Below are positions 1 to 7,164 of a stretch of DNA of 13,047 nt, in pieces. Location: contig CALJXB010000229.1 in assembly GCA_937974415.1 (NCBI GenBank), forward strand, positions 1 through 13,047. The letters run 5' to 3'. The stretch's first letter is position 1. The number at the start of each line of letters is the position of its first letter. A model generated the notes under the pieces. The model worked only from the letters and a program-made list of their open reading frames with translations, had not been told where the DNA came from and did no database searches. The translations under genes were made by a program, and so were the position numbers. Source of the stretch: an uncultured Kiloniellales bacterium. GTDB lineage: Bacteria > Pseudomonadota > Alphaproteobacteria > Kiloniellales > JAKSDN01.

Positions 1-1374
1 GTGCCCCTCTTCGCCGGCCGTTTGGAAGAGGGCGGCGAGGCCGCGGCCAAGGCCTTCGCCGAACAGGCGCTGGCGGTCCTGCTGACCAGTCTGCTCGCCC
101 TGACGGCCGCCGCCATGGCCGCCATGCCATGGGTCGTTCTCGTCCTTGCGCCCGGCTTCGCAGACGATCCGGAGAAGTTCGCGCTCACGGTCGAGCTCAG
201 CCGCATCACATTTCCCTACCTTCTCTTCATAGCCCTGGCGGCGCTGTTGGGCGGCATCTTGAATTCGCTCTACCGTTTCGCCGCCGCGGCGGCGGCACCG
301 GTTTTGCTCAACGTCTTCTTCATCCCCGCACTGGCCGTCGTCGTCCCGCTCACGGGCGCTCCCGGTCCTGTCATGGCTTGGACGGTGGCGGCGGCCGGCA
401 TCGCGCAATTCCTCCTGCTCCACTGGGCTGCGGCGCGCGCCGGCATGAGCCTGCGGCTGCCAAGGCCACGGCTCACGCCGAGAATCAAGCGACTGCTAAG
501 CCTAATGGTTCCCGGAATCCTGTCCGCCGGCGCCATGCAGGTGAACCTCCTGGTGGCGACAATCATTGCCTCGTTTCAGGCCGGCGCCGTCTCCTATCTC
601 TACTTCGCCGACCGGATTTACCAGCTGCCGCTGGGGCTGATCGGCATCGGCCTGGGAGTGGTGCTTCTGCCGGACCTGACCCGCAAGATCCGCGGCGGGG
701 ACGAGGAGGCCGCCCTGGCGAGCCTCAACCGGGGCCTCGAGCTGGCCATGCTGCTGACCCTGCCCGCCGCCCTCGCGCTGATCGTGATGCCGTTTCCGAT
801 CATCACCGTCCTGTTCGAGCACGGCCAATTCGGCCGTGCGGCGAGCGACGCCACCGCGGCCGCCCTGTCCGCCTTCGGTCTCGGTTTGCCCGCCTTCGTC
901 CTGGTCAAGGTGCTGCAGCCGGGCTTCTTCGCCCGGGAGGACACCAAGACCCCGTTCAAGTTCACGCTCGTCTCCGTCGCCGCCAACATCGTTCTGGGGC
1001 TCGGCCTGTTCTGGCTCCTGAAGCATGTCGGCTTGGCGCTCGCCACCTCGCTTGCCATGTGGCTCAACACGGGGCTCTTGGCGTTGGGCCTGAGGCGCCG
1101 CGGCTTCTTCGCCCTCGACCGGCGCTCGCGCGATCGTCTGCCACGCATCGCGCTCGCGAGTCTCGTCATGGCGGTCGCCCTTTGGGTCGCTCAGGAGGTC
1201 ATGAGCGACTGGTTCCTTGCAGCCCTGCCCACCCAGATCGCCGGGCTGGCACTGCTGGTCGGCGGCGGGATCGTGCTTTACGGCGCGCTCGCCGTCCTCG
1301 TACGGGCGGTGGACATCGAGGAGATTCTAGCGAGCTTCAAGCGCGGCAAAGGCGGGGGCGGGGGGCGCCCTTGA
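1..1374 (+). CDS. murJ: Lipid II flippase MurJ, 5'-truncated by the window edge
   Basis: This is the C-terminal 457 residues of a MurJ/MviN-type integral membrane protein of the MOP exporter superfamily. MurJ flips lipid II, the peptidoglycan precursor, across the inner membrane. The visible part starts at residues resembling the conserved VPLF...EEGG stretch near the end of the first helices, so the GTG at position 1 is probably an internal valine and about 60 residues are missing upstream. Many hydrophobic segments alternate with short arginine-rich loops. Family-typical stretches include FPYLLFI near residue 70, YLYFADRIYQLPLGLIGIG near 200 and KVLQPGFFAREDTKTP near 305. The protein ends in a glycine-rich basic tail. 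A 103-nt gap separates it from trpS. The family call is firm; the true start cannot be seen. Confidence 0.93.
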   Translation: MPLFAGRLEEGGEAAAKAFAEQALAVLLTSLLALTAAAMAAMPWVVLVLAPGFADDPEKFALTVELSRITFPYLLFIALAALLGGILNSLYRFAAAAAAPVLLNVFFIPALAVVVPLTGAPGPVMAWTVAAAGIAQFLLLHWAAARAGMSLRLPRPRLTPRIKRLLSLMVPGILSAGAMQVNLLVATIIASFQAGAVSYLYFADRIYQLPLGLIGIGLGVVLLPDLTRKIRGGDEEAALASLNRGLELAMLLTLPAALALIVMPFPIITVLFEHGQFGRAASDATAAALSAFGLGLPAFVLVKVLQPGFFAREDTKTPFKFTLVSVAANIVLGLGLFWLLKHVGLALATSLAMWLNTGLLALGLRRRGFFALDRRSRDRLPRIALASLVMAVALWVAQEVMSDWFLAALPTQIAGLALLVGGGIVLYGALAVLVRAVDIEEILASFKRGKGGGGGRP

Positions 1375-1477
1375 CCGGGGCGGGAGGAGCGGCGATAACC
1401 CCGCGCGACCGCCGGTAAAGCTGGGCTTCTGAGGCTCCGGCCGCCAGGCCGGGAACCTGCACAACGGAGAGCCGCCG

Positions 1478-2506
1478 ATGGGGCGCATCTTTTCGGGCGT
1501 TCAGCCCACCGGCAATTTGCACCTAGGCAACTATCTGGGCGCAATCCGGAATTTCGTCACGCTCCAGCAGGACTACGACTGCATCTATTGCGTGGTCGAT
1601 CTTCACGCCGTCACCCTGTGGCAGGACCCGGCCGAGCTGACCCACAACACCCGCGAGGTCACGGCTGCTTATCTCGCCGCCGGGGTCCATCCCGAGGGCT
1701 GCATCATCTTCAACCAGAGCCAGGTCTCGGCCCACGCCGAGCTCGCCTGGGTGCTCAACTGCGTGGCCCGCCTCGGCTGGCTCAACCGCATGACCCAGTT
1801 CAAGGAGAAGGCGGGCAAGCACAAGGAGAACGCCAGCGTCGGCCTCTATGCCTATCCCAACCTCATGGCCGCCGACATCCTGGCCTACAAGGCGACCCAC
1901 GTGCCGGTGGGCGAGGACCAGAAGCAACATCTGGAGCTCACCCGCGACATCGCCCAGAAGTTCAACAACGACTACGCCACCGACTTCTTTCCGCTCCCCG
2001 AGCCGCTGATCTTCGGCACCGCCACCCGGGTGATGAGCCTGCGCGACGGCCGCAACAAGATGAGCAAGTCCGACCCGTCGGACATGAGCCGCATCAACAT
2101 GACCGACGAGGCCGATGCGATCGCCAAGAAGATCCGCAAGGCCCGCACCGATCCGGAGCCGCTGCCGGGCCCCGAGGTGCTTGACGACGAGGGTCGGGTC
2201 CCGGCGGACGCCGAGCAGGCCCGGCCCGAGGCCTATAACCTGCTCGGGATCTATGCGGCGCTGGCCAACCGTCCCTTGTCGGAAGTGCTCGCCGAATTTG
2301 AAGGCGCCCAGTTCTCGCAGTTCAAGGAAGTGCTGACCGACCTCGCCGTTACCGTTCTCGGCCCAATTGGCTCGGAGATGAAGCGCCTCACCGGCGATGC
2401 CGCCCATGTGGACGGCGTGCTCAGGAGGGGAGCGGAACGGGCGCGCGAGATCACCCGGCCGATTCTCGAGGACGTTCACGACATCGTGGGGTTCCTGCGC
2501 CCCTGA
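1478..2506 (+). CDS. trpS: Tryptophanyl-tRNA synthetase
   Basis: Class I aminoacyl-tRNA synthetase that joins tryptophan to tRNA-Trp in the cytoplasm, using ATP. The 342-residue length is normal for bacterial TrpRS. The HIGH-type motif is [10 protein letters not shown] (residues 10-19) and the KMSKS loop is [10 protein letters not shown] (193-202). The AADIL segment holds the aspartate (D133) that recognises the indole nitrogen in this family, and [13 protein letters not shown] (145-157) is also characteristic. The ATG start lies 7 nt after a GGAGA ribosome binding site at 1466-1470, and the N-terminus [12 protein letters not shown] matches the family. It is followed by a strong hairpin at 2528-2547 and then a separate transcription unit. 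No tryptophan-dependent leader peptide was recognised upstream. Confidence 0.97.
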   Translation: MGRIFSGVQPTGNLHLGNYLGAIRNFVTLQQDYDCIYCVVDLHAVTLWQDPAELTHNTREVTAAYLAAGVHPEGCIIFNQSQVSAHAELAWVLNCVARLGWLNRMTQFKEKAGKHKENASVGLYAYPNLMAADILAYKATHVPVGEDQKQHLELTRDIAQKFNNDYATDFFPLPEPLIFGTATRVMSLRDGRNKMSKSDPSDMSRINMTDEADAIAKKIRKARTDPEPLPGPEVLDDEGRVPADAEQARPEAYNLLGIYAALANRPLSEVLAEFEGAQFSQFKEVLTDLAVTVLGPIGSEMKRLTGDAAHVDGVLRRGAERAREITRPILEDVHDIVGFLRP

Positions 2507-2527
2507 TCCTCCCCTGAGACCGGCCGA

Positions 2528-2547
2528 CCGTGGCGCCGACGCCACGG
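2528..2547 (+). terminator. Hairpin after trpS, possible terminator
   Basis: A perfect 8-bp stem, CCGTGGCG/CGCCACGG, closes a CCGA tetraloop 22 nt after the trpS stop codon. It can be lengthened by GA/TC across one bulged G. No T-run follows, so intrinsic termination is not proven. The position between two genes with a 226-nt gap favours a terminator or an mRNA 3'-end stabiliser. Confidence 0.45.
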
Positions 2548-2600
2548 GTCTGGCCAATCGGCAAATATCCGCCGCTAAATCTCGCCAAGCCATTGCACCG

Positions 2601-2630
2601 ATTGACGTTGGCGCTAAGCTGCGGCTATCC
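2601..2630 (+). promoter_or_regulatory. Candidate sigma-70-type promoter for the permease operon
   Basis: ATTGAC (2601-2606) and CTATCC (2625-2630) resemble the CTTGAC/CTATAT pattern of alphaproteobacterial vegetative promoters, with 18 nt between them. Initiation would fall near 2637 and give a leader of roughly 95 nt before the ATG at 2733. This was found by eye only, and the -10 match is partial. Confidence 0.35.
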
Positions 2631-2732
2631 GAGTCTCCCTGGTGCGCCAGTCCGACAGCCCGGTCTGTTATCGTCGGGGCCGGCTCGGTCCTGTTGATCC
2701 ACACCCGGCCGTCGGGTTCCGAGCGCCGTAAC

Positions 2733-3647
2733 ATGCAGATCTACCTGCCGATCGCCGAGATATCGCTCGACGCCTTCCTGCTGCTCGGGCTGGGCGGTCT
2801 CATCGGATTCCTCTCCGGCCTCTTCGGGGTGGGCGGGGGCTTCCTCATGACGCCCGCGCTGATCTTCATCGGCGTGCCACCTCCGGTCGCCGTCGGCACC
2901 GAGGCCAACCAGATCGTCGCCTCTTCGGTCTCCGGCGTGCTCGCCCATTGGCAGCGGGGCAACGTCGACTTCAAGATGGGATCCGTCCTGCTGATCGGCG
3001 GCCTCCTGGGCTCGACCTTCGGCGTCTGGCTGTTCGCCGTCCTGCGGTCGGTCGGTCAGATCGATTTGGTCATCTCGCTGTCCTACGTGACCTTCCTGGG
3101 CATTATCGGCAGCCTCATGTTCGTCGAGAGCCTGCGGGCCATGCGGCGCCGGCGCACCGCCGGCACCAGCCGGGCCAAGCTGCACAAGCACACCTGGGTG
3201 CACGGCCTGCCGTTCAAGATGCGGTTTCGCCGCTCCAAGCTCTACATCTCCGCGCTGCTGCCGCTCGGGGTCGGGTTCCTGGTCGGCATCCTGGCCGCGA
3301 TCATGGGTGTGGGCGGCGGCTTTATCATGGTGCCGGCCATGATCTACCTCTTGGGCATGCCGACGTCGGTGGTGGTCGGCACGTCGCTCTTTCAGATCAT
3401 CTTCGTCACCGCCAACGTCACCTTCCTCCAGGCCTATGCCAACCAAACCGTCGACGTGGTGCTCGCCCTGCTGCTGCTGGCCGGCGCGGTGATCGGGGCG
3501 CAGCTGGGCGCCAAGGCCAGCGTGCTGCTGCGCGGCGAGCAATTGCGCATCCTGCTCGCCATCATGGTTTTGGCAGTCTGTGCCAAACTGGGCTACGACC
3601 TGACCATCACGCCGGTCGACATCTACTCTCTCGGGCTCAACGAATGA
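2733..3647 (+). CDS. TauE/SafE family membrane permease (putative sulfite/organic anion exporter)
   Basis: A 304-residue integral membrane protein with the internal duplication typical of TauE/SafE (DUF81) transporters. The signature GLFGVGGGFLMTPAL occurs near residues 30-43 and AIMGVGGGFIMVPAM near 189-203, each followed by further hydrophobic helices. A basic cytoplasmic loop rich in Arg and Lys (about 136-169) separates the halves. Family members move sulfite, sulfoacetate or related anions; the substrate here cannot be read from sequence. The ATG at 2733 is chosen because the frame further upstream overlaps trpS and has non-membrane composition. The stop codon overlaps the next gene by ATGA, which suggests translational coupling to the periplasmic protein. 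Upstream Shine-Dalgarno pairing is weak (GAG at 2721-2723). Confidence 0.88.
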   Translation: MQIYLPIAEISLDAFLLLGLGGLIGFLSGLFGVGGGFLMTPALIFIGVPPPVAVGTEANQIVASSVSGVLAHWQRGNVDFKMGSVLLIGGLLGSTFGVWLFAVLRSVGQIDLVISLSYVTFLGIIGSLMFVESLRAMRRRRTAGTSRAKLHKHTWVHGLPFKMRFRRSKLYISALLPLGVGFLVGILAAIMGVGGGFIMVPAMIYLLGMPTSVVVGTSLFQIIFVTANVTFLQAYANQTVDVVLALLLLAGAVIGAQLGAKASVLLRGEQLRILLAIMVLAVCAKLGYDLTITPVDIYSLGLNE

Positions 3648-4423
3648 GGCGAGACGGCCGACATGGCAGGTTCGCCGCTACCGGCATCTGCGGCTTGGCG
3701 GCCCTCCTCGCTCTCGGTTTGGCGATCGCGGGTCCCCTCAGGGCGGCGCCGCTGGTCGCGGACCTGTCGAAGCACCTAGTGGCGATCACCACCGGGTTTG
3801 CCGGGACCGACGTTCTGCTGTTCGGGGCGATCGACGAGCCGGGCGACGTGGTGGTGATCGTCTGGGGACCGCCGCAGGAGGTGGTCATGCACCGCAAGAG
3901 CAATATCGCCGGGATCTGGGTCAACACGGCGGCGATGACCTTCGATCGCGTTCCGAGTTTCTATTCGGTCGCCAGCTCCCGCACGCTGGACGAGGTGGCC
4001 AGCGACGTGGTGCTGTCTCGCCTCGAGATCGGCGTGGAGCGGCTCAACCTGCCGCTGCCGCCCGCCAAGGCGTCGCCCAATATCGCCCGCAACTGGCGCG
4101 ACGCCCTGATCCGCAACAAGCAAAGGCTGGGCCATTACGGCAAGGAGGTCGGGCAGGTCATCTTCCTGGGAGAAAGCCTGTTCCGCACCCTCGTGGAGTT
4201 CCCGGCCAACGTGCCGACGGGCACTTATCAAATCGAGGTCTACCTCCTGCGGGACGGACGGGTTGTCAGCGCCCAGACCACGCCGCTCATCGTCGGCAAA
4301 ATCGGGGTTGAGGCGGAAGTCTTTGATTTTGCGCACAATTACTCCGCCCTATACGGGCTGATTGCGATCCTTGTCGCTCTGGTGGCAGGATGGCTGGCCC
4401 ATGTAGCGTTCCGACGACACTGA
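3644..4423 (+). CDS. TIGR02186-type periplasmic protein with C-terminal membrane anchor
   Basis: A 259-residue protein resembling the alphaproteobacterial family of unknown function TIGR02186, which is known to sit beside TauE/SafE permeases. An N-terminal signal sequence (basic residues 1-9, hydrophobic 11-30, probable cleavage after LRA near 34) leads to a soluble domain of about 195 residues. That domain contains VVIVWGPPQ (71-79), the segment HRKSNIAGIWVNT (83-95) and YQIEVYLLRDGRVV (195-208). A single hydrophobic helix (about 236-253) and a short basic tail FRRH end the protein, giving a type I topology with the domain in the periplasm. The ATG overlaps the permease stop by 4 nt. It is probably an accessory or substrate-contact subunit of the permease; that role is inferred from coupling alone. 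Confidence 0.8.
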   Translation: MRRDGRHGRFAATGICGLAALLALGLAIAGPLRAAPLVADLSKHLVAITTGFAGTDVLLFGAIDEPGDVVVIVWGPPQEVVMHRKSNIAGIWVNTAAMTFDRVPSFYSVASSRTLDEVASDVVLSRLEIGVERLNLPLPPAKASPNIARNWRDALIRNKQRLGHYGKEVGQVIFLGESLFRTLVEFPANVPTGTYQIEVYLLRDGRVVSAQTTPLIVGKIGVEAEVFDFAHNYSALYGLIAILVALVAGWLAHVAFRRH

Positions 4424-4430
4424 GCAGTCC

Positions 4431-4925
4431 ATGGCTGAAACCGAAACCGCCACCGAAAGTAAGGACGACCGCGTCTTCCTGGTGGTGGTCGACGACACGG
4501 ACGAGATGAGGGTGGCGCTGCGGTACGCTTGCCGGCGCGCCGCCCATACCGAGGGTCGCGTCGCGCTGCTCTACGTGGTCGAAAGCTCGGAATTCCAGCA
4601 TTGGATGTCCGTCGGCGACCTGATGCGCGAGGAAGCGCGCAGCGAGGGCGAGCAGATCCTGCAACGCTGTGCGACGCAGGTGTCGGAGCAGACCGGGTCG
4701 CTCCCGGTCCTCTATCTGCGCGAAGGCTCGCGGCGCAGCCAATTGATGGACTTGATCGACGAGGAGCCTTCTATCTCGATTTTGGTACTGGCCGCCGACA
4801 CCGGCCCCCGCGGGCCGGGCCCCTTGGTCTCGGCGCTCACCGGCAAGTTCGTCGGCAAGCTGCGGGTGCCGGTGACCATCGTGCCGGGCCACTTGAGCGA
4901 CGAAGAAGTCGACAGAATTGCTTGA
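4431..4925 (+). CDS. Universal stress protein, UspA family
   Basis: A 164-residue cytoplasmic protein with one Usp domain. The opening strand RVFLVVVDDTDE (14-25) carries the aspartate usual at the nucleotide site, and VALLYVVESS (44-53) forms the second strand. Near the C-terminus, SILVLAADTGPRGPG and VPVTIVPG surround a G-x2-G-x9-G pattern (G125, G128, G138). This matches the ATP-binding signature of one Usp subclass, except that lysine follows the last glycine instead of Ser/Thr. Such proteins modulate stress survival, often as dimers. The gene begins 7 nt after the preceding stop, so it is probably co-transcribed with the permease pair. The start ATG at 4431 is the first in frame after that stop. 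Confidence 0.85.
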   Translation: MAETETATESKDDRVFLVVVDDTDEMRVALRYACRRAAHTEGRVALLYVVESSEFQHWMSVGDLMREEARSEGEQILQRCATQVSEQTGSLPVLYLREGSRRSQLMDLIDEEPSISILVLAADTGPRGPGPLVSALTGKFVGKLRVPVTIVPGHLSDEEVDRIA

Positions 4926-4985
4926 ATTGCCCGAGTGGCCGGCCCAGCCTGCGGAGCGACGACTTTTCCGGCCGGACGTGCTAGC

Positions 4986-5014
4986 CTTGACGTGATCGCT
5001 TCGCCGAACCACAT
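4986..5014 (+). promoter_or_regulatory. Candidate promoter upstream of the Nfu gene
   Basis: A full CTTGAC (4986-4991) is followed after 17 nt by CCACAT (5009-5014), 4 of 6 matches to the alphaproteobacterial CTATAT element. It lies in the 127-nt gap after the usp gene and would give a leader of about 30 nt. Identified by eye; no Fur or IscR-type operator was recognised beside it. Confidence 0.33.
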
Positions 5015-5052
5015 GATCACAATGCAGATTTCAACGGCGGGAGCCAGGTGAC

Positions 5053-5613
5053 ATGTTCATCCAGACCGAACAGACGCCCAACCCGGCAACGCTCAAATTC
5101 CTTCCCGGACGCGAAGTCTTGGGCGCGGCGACGGCGGATTTCCGGGACCCGGAGGGGGCCTCGGCGTCACCCCTGGCCGAACGACTGTTCCGCATCGAGG
5201 GGGTGACGGGCGTGTTCCTCGGATCGGACTTCGTGACCGTGACCAAGGCGCAAGACCGGGAATGGTACCTTCTAAAACCCGCCATCCTGGGCGTCATCAT
5301 GGAACATTTCACGGCCGGGCGGCCGGTGATTCTGGCCGACGACGTCACGCCGGCGGCCGAGGAGGGCGTGCGCGAGGAAGATTCCGAAGTCGTGGCCCAG
5401 ATCAAGGAACTGCTGGACACCCGCGTGCGTCCCGCCGTCGCCCAAGACGGCGGCGACATCGTGTTTCGCGGCTACGATCAGGGTGTCGTCTATCTCGTCA
5501 TGCAGGGGGCCTGTGCCGGTTGCCCCAGCTCGACCGCCACCCTCAAGATGGGCATCGAGAACATGCTGCGGCACTACATCCCCGAAGTCATGGAGGTTCG
5601 CGCCGTCCTTTAG
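5053..5613 (+). CDS. Nfu-type iron-sulfur cluster scaffold/carrier protein
   Basis: A 186-residue two-domain protein of the Nfu family, resembling mitochondrial NFU1 more than E. coli NfuA. Residues 1-88 form the Nfu N-terminal domain (MFIQTEQTPNPATLKFLPG at the start, then the pattern SPLAERLF...GVTGVFLGSDFVTV). Residues 112-186 form the NifU C-terminal domain with RPAVAQDGGDI (126-136) and the cluster-ligating pair C154-x2-C157 in GACAGCPSS. Such proteins bind a 4Fe-4S cluster at a dimer interface and pass it to target enzymes. MiaB, encoded further along in this window, is an established Fe-S client of Nfu proteins in other bacteria. The ATG at 5053 follows a purine-rich GGGAG at 5039-5043. 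Family call firm; individual clients inferred. Confidence 0.94.
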   Translation: MFIQTEQTPNPATLKFLPGREVLGAATADFRDPEGASASPLAERLFRIEGVTGVFLGSDFVTVTKAQDREWYLLKPAILGVIMEHFTAGRPVILADDVTPAAEEGVREEDSEVVAQIKELLDTRVRPAVAQDGGDIVFRGYDQGVVYLVMQGACAGCPSSTATLKMGIENMLRHYIPEVMEVRAVL

Positions 5614-5718
5614 ATCGGTGCGATGCCTTTGCGCCCAGCGACGCTTCCCATCCCAGGTGAGCCGGCAGCCGCGACATTCGTGCGCCGGGATGCCTGCGCT
5701 ACGTGAGCGAGCGGTAAG

Positions 5719-6414
5719 GTGATCGCCTCCGTCCTTGCCATGGACACGGCCGGCAATGCCTGTTCCGCGGCGCTGTGGCGCGATGGCCGGGTGGTCGCCG
5801 GTCGTTTCGAGCGCCTGCGGCGGGGCCATGCCGAGCGGCTGGTTCCCATGATCGAGGCGGTCATGGCGGAAGGCGCCATGGCCTACGCCGATCTCGACGG
5901 CCTTGCGGTGAGCCTGGGCCCGGGCGGTTTCACCGGCGTGCGCATCGGCCTTGCAACCGCGCGCGGTCTGGCGCTTGCCTGCGGTCGTCCCCTGATCGGC
6001 GTGAGCAACTTCCGGGTGCTGGCGTACGCCGCCAAGGCCGAGGCTCCGCCGAACGGGTCTCTTGCCGTGGCGATCGATGCCAAGCGAGACGACCTCTACG
6101 TTCAGGCTTTTGCCGCCGACCTGCGGCCGCGAAGCGATCCCGCGTCGGTCCTGCCGCAAGACCTTGCGGATGTCCTGCCGCCGGGGCCGCTGGTCCTCGT
6201 CGGCGATGGTGCTGATCAGGCCTTGCCCGCCTTGCTGGCCGGCGGCCGCACCGTCAGGGTTTCGGGCACGCCCGGTGTGGTCGACGCGGCGCAGCTCGCC
6301 GCGCTGGTGGCGGCGGAGCCTCCCGGCGTCGATCGAAAGACGCCGATCGACCCGCTTTATCTGCGGCCGCCCGACGCGATCCCCGCCAACAGCGCCGAAG
6401 TTGACCGTTCGTGA
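5719..6414 (+). CDS. tsaB: tRNA t6A37 threonylcarbamoyl-transfer complex protein TsaB
   Basis: A 231-residue member of the ASKHA fold, the same length as E. coli TsaB. TsaB is the partner that supports TsaD, with TsaE, in moving the threonylcarbamoyl group onto A37 of ANN-decoding tRNAs. The N-terminus SVLAMDTAGNACSAALW (4-20) matches the family's LAIDTS start, and GPGGFTGVRIGL (67-78) is the characteristic loop. The GTG at 5719 is chosen because it yields the normal N-terminus; GAGCGAG at 5705-5711 could act as ribosome binding site. The stop overlaps the rimI start by GTGA, so the two are translationally coupled, a common arrangement. A TsaD gene is not in the window. Confidence 0.93.
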   Translation: MIASVLAMDTAGNACSAALWRDGRVVAGRFERLRRGHAERLVPMIEAVMAEGAMAYADLDGLAVSLGPGGFTGVRIGLATARGLALACGRPLIGVSNFRVLAYAAKAEAPPNGSLAVAIDAKRDDLYVQAFAADLRPRSDPASVLPQDLADVLPPGPLVLVGDGADQALPALLAGGRTVRVSGTPGVVDAAQLAALVAAEPPGVDRKTPIDPLYLRPPDAIPANSAEVDRS

Positions 6415-6917
6415 AATCATCGCTGGGCCCCGACACAGGCATCGAACTCCAAAAGATCGGTACGGCGGACCTTGATGATTTGGCCGGTCGCTGCCGGGAG
6501 CTCTTCCAATGCGAGACCTGGCACGCCGCCGCCGTCGAACGAACGCTCGCGACGCCGGGGAGTTTCGCCCTGCTGGCACGTACGCCCAGGCGCGCCGCGG
6601 GATTGATCCTTGCGCGCGTGGCCGCGGAGGAGTGCGAGATCTTGTGGCTCGTCGTGCCGGCACCCTGGCGCCGCAGGGGTATCGGGCGGCGGTTGCTCCG
6701 GGCCGCCCTGCGATCGGCGGCCGGCCACAGCGCCGGGACCGCGTTCCTCGAGGTCTCGCAAGACAATCGGGCCGCCCTCGCCCTTTACGGGTCGGAGGGG
6801 TTCCGGCCTTGCGGCAGGCGTCGCGCCTACTATGGCGGGGGCCGCCAGGGCAAAGCCTGCGATGCGCTGGTGTACAAGAAAGCGCTGGCCAGCGGCGAGA
6901 CATGCCCTGCGAATTGA
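6411..6917 (+). CDS. rimI: Ribosomal protein S18-alanine N-acetyltransferase RimI
   Basis: A 168-residue GNAT acetyltransferase of the RimI type, expected to acetylate the N-terminal alanine of ribosomal protein S18 with acetyl-CoA. Motif A, VVPAPWRRRGIGRRLL (81-96), provides the R-x-x-G-x-G pyrophosphate loop. It is followed by FLEVSQDNRAALALY (112-126), whose glutamate (E114) corresponds to the catalytic base of RimI, and by GF near 130 and a YY pair at 140-141. The ending DALVYKK is also RimI-like. The N-terminus is some 10-15 residues longer than in E. coli. The GTG start lies within the tsaB stop (GTGA). Some homologues acetylate other proteins, so substrate specificity is inferred from the tsaB neighbourhood. 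Confidence 0.88.
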   Translation: MKSSLGPDTGIELQKIGTADLDDLAGRCRELFQCETWHAAAVERTLATPGSFALLARTPRRAAGLILARVAAEECEILWLVVPAPWRRRGIGRRLLRAALRSAAGHSAGTAFLEVSQDNRAALALYGSEGFRPCGRRRAYYGGGRQGKACDALVYKKALASGETCPAN

Positions 6918-6944
6918 ACAGTGAATCGTGTGAAAATGAACGAG

Positions 6945-6978
6945 CGGCCAAAAAGACGACGACTATATCTTTTGGCCG
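6945..6978. repeat. Inverted repeat between rimI and mucR
   Basis: CGGCCAAAA (6945-6953) and TTTTGGCCG (6970-6978) are perfect 9-bp inverted copies around a 16-nt loop. GAG and CTC outside the arms could lengthen the stem across two unpaired bases. No T-run follows on either strand. It lies 28 nt past rimI at the edge of the AT-rich leader of mucR. It may be a weak terminator of tsaB-rimI or an operator; the sequence does not decide. Confidence 0.5.
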
Positions 6979-7004
6979 AACTCTTGGGTTGCTCTCTGGA
7001 CTAG

Positions 7005-7035
7005 TTGGCAATTCGATTCATATGAAGAATCTAAT
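7005..7035 (+). promoter_or_regulatory. Candidate promoter of mucR in an AT-rich leader
   Basis: TTGGCA (7005-7010) and TCTAAT (7030-7035) each match the sigma-70 consensus at 5 of 6 positions but are 19 nt apart, longer than ideal. Transcription would start near 7042 and leave a leader of about 120 nt. The surrounding DNA is about 39% GC and contains T- and A-runs (near 7073-7077 and 7155-7161). MucR/Ros proteins elsewhere bind AT-rich DNA and repress their own genes, so autoregulation is plausible here. Confidence 0.4.
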
Positions 7036-7164
7036 AGTTACAACCCCAATGCAGAGAAGCTAAGTCCATATATTTTTGACTTTATTGCCTTCGTTTATGG
7101 TGTTAGAAACAATAACAGAGGGCTGTTCTATGCTGGTATCGGGAGTGGGGAGTTAAAAAAAGCA

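Noticed and set aside
1437..1452. CCGGCC/GGCCGG hairpin between murJ and trpS as a terminator or attenuator
   Set aside because: Only 6 bp, no T-run, and such GC palindromes are common in this composition. No leader peptide with tryptophan codons was seen.
2397..2732. N-terminal extension of the TauE/SafE permease overlapping trpS
   Set aside because: The added residues are hydrophilic and unlike the family; the ATG at 2733 gives a normal N-terminus.
5649..5692. CATCCC/GGGATG and CATTC/GGATG pairings between nfu and tsaB as a dispersed palindromic repeat or terminator
   Set aside because: Short stems, a long or mismatched loop, no T-run, and no second copy in the window.
5272..7011. A 579-codon open frame on the minus strand across nfu, tsaB and rimI
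   Set aside because: It is antisense to three well-supported genes, Arg/Gly/Pro-rich, and lacks any domain I recognise. Long antisense frames are expected in high-GC coding DNA.
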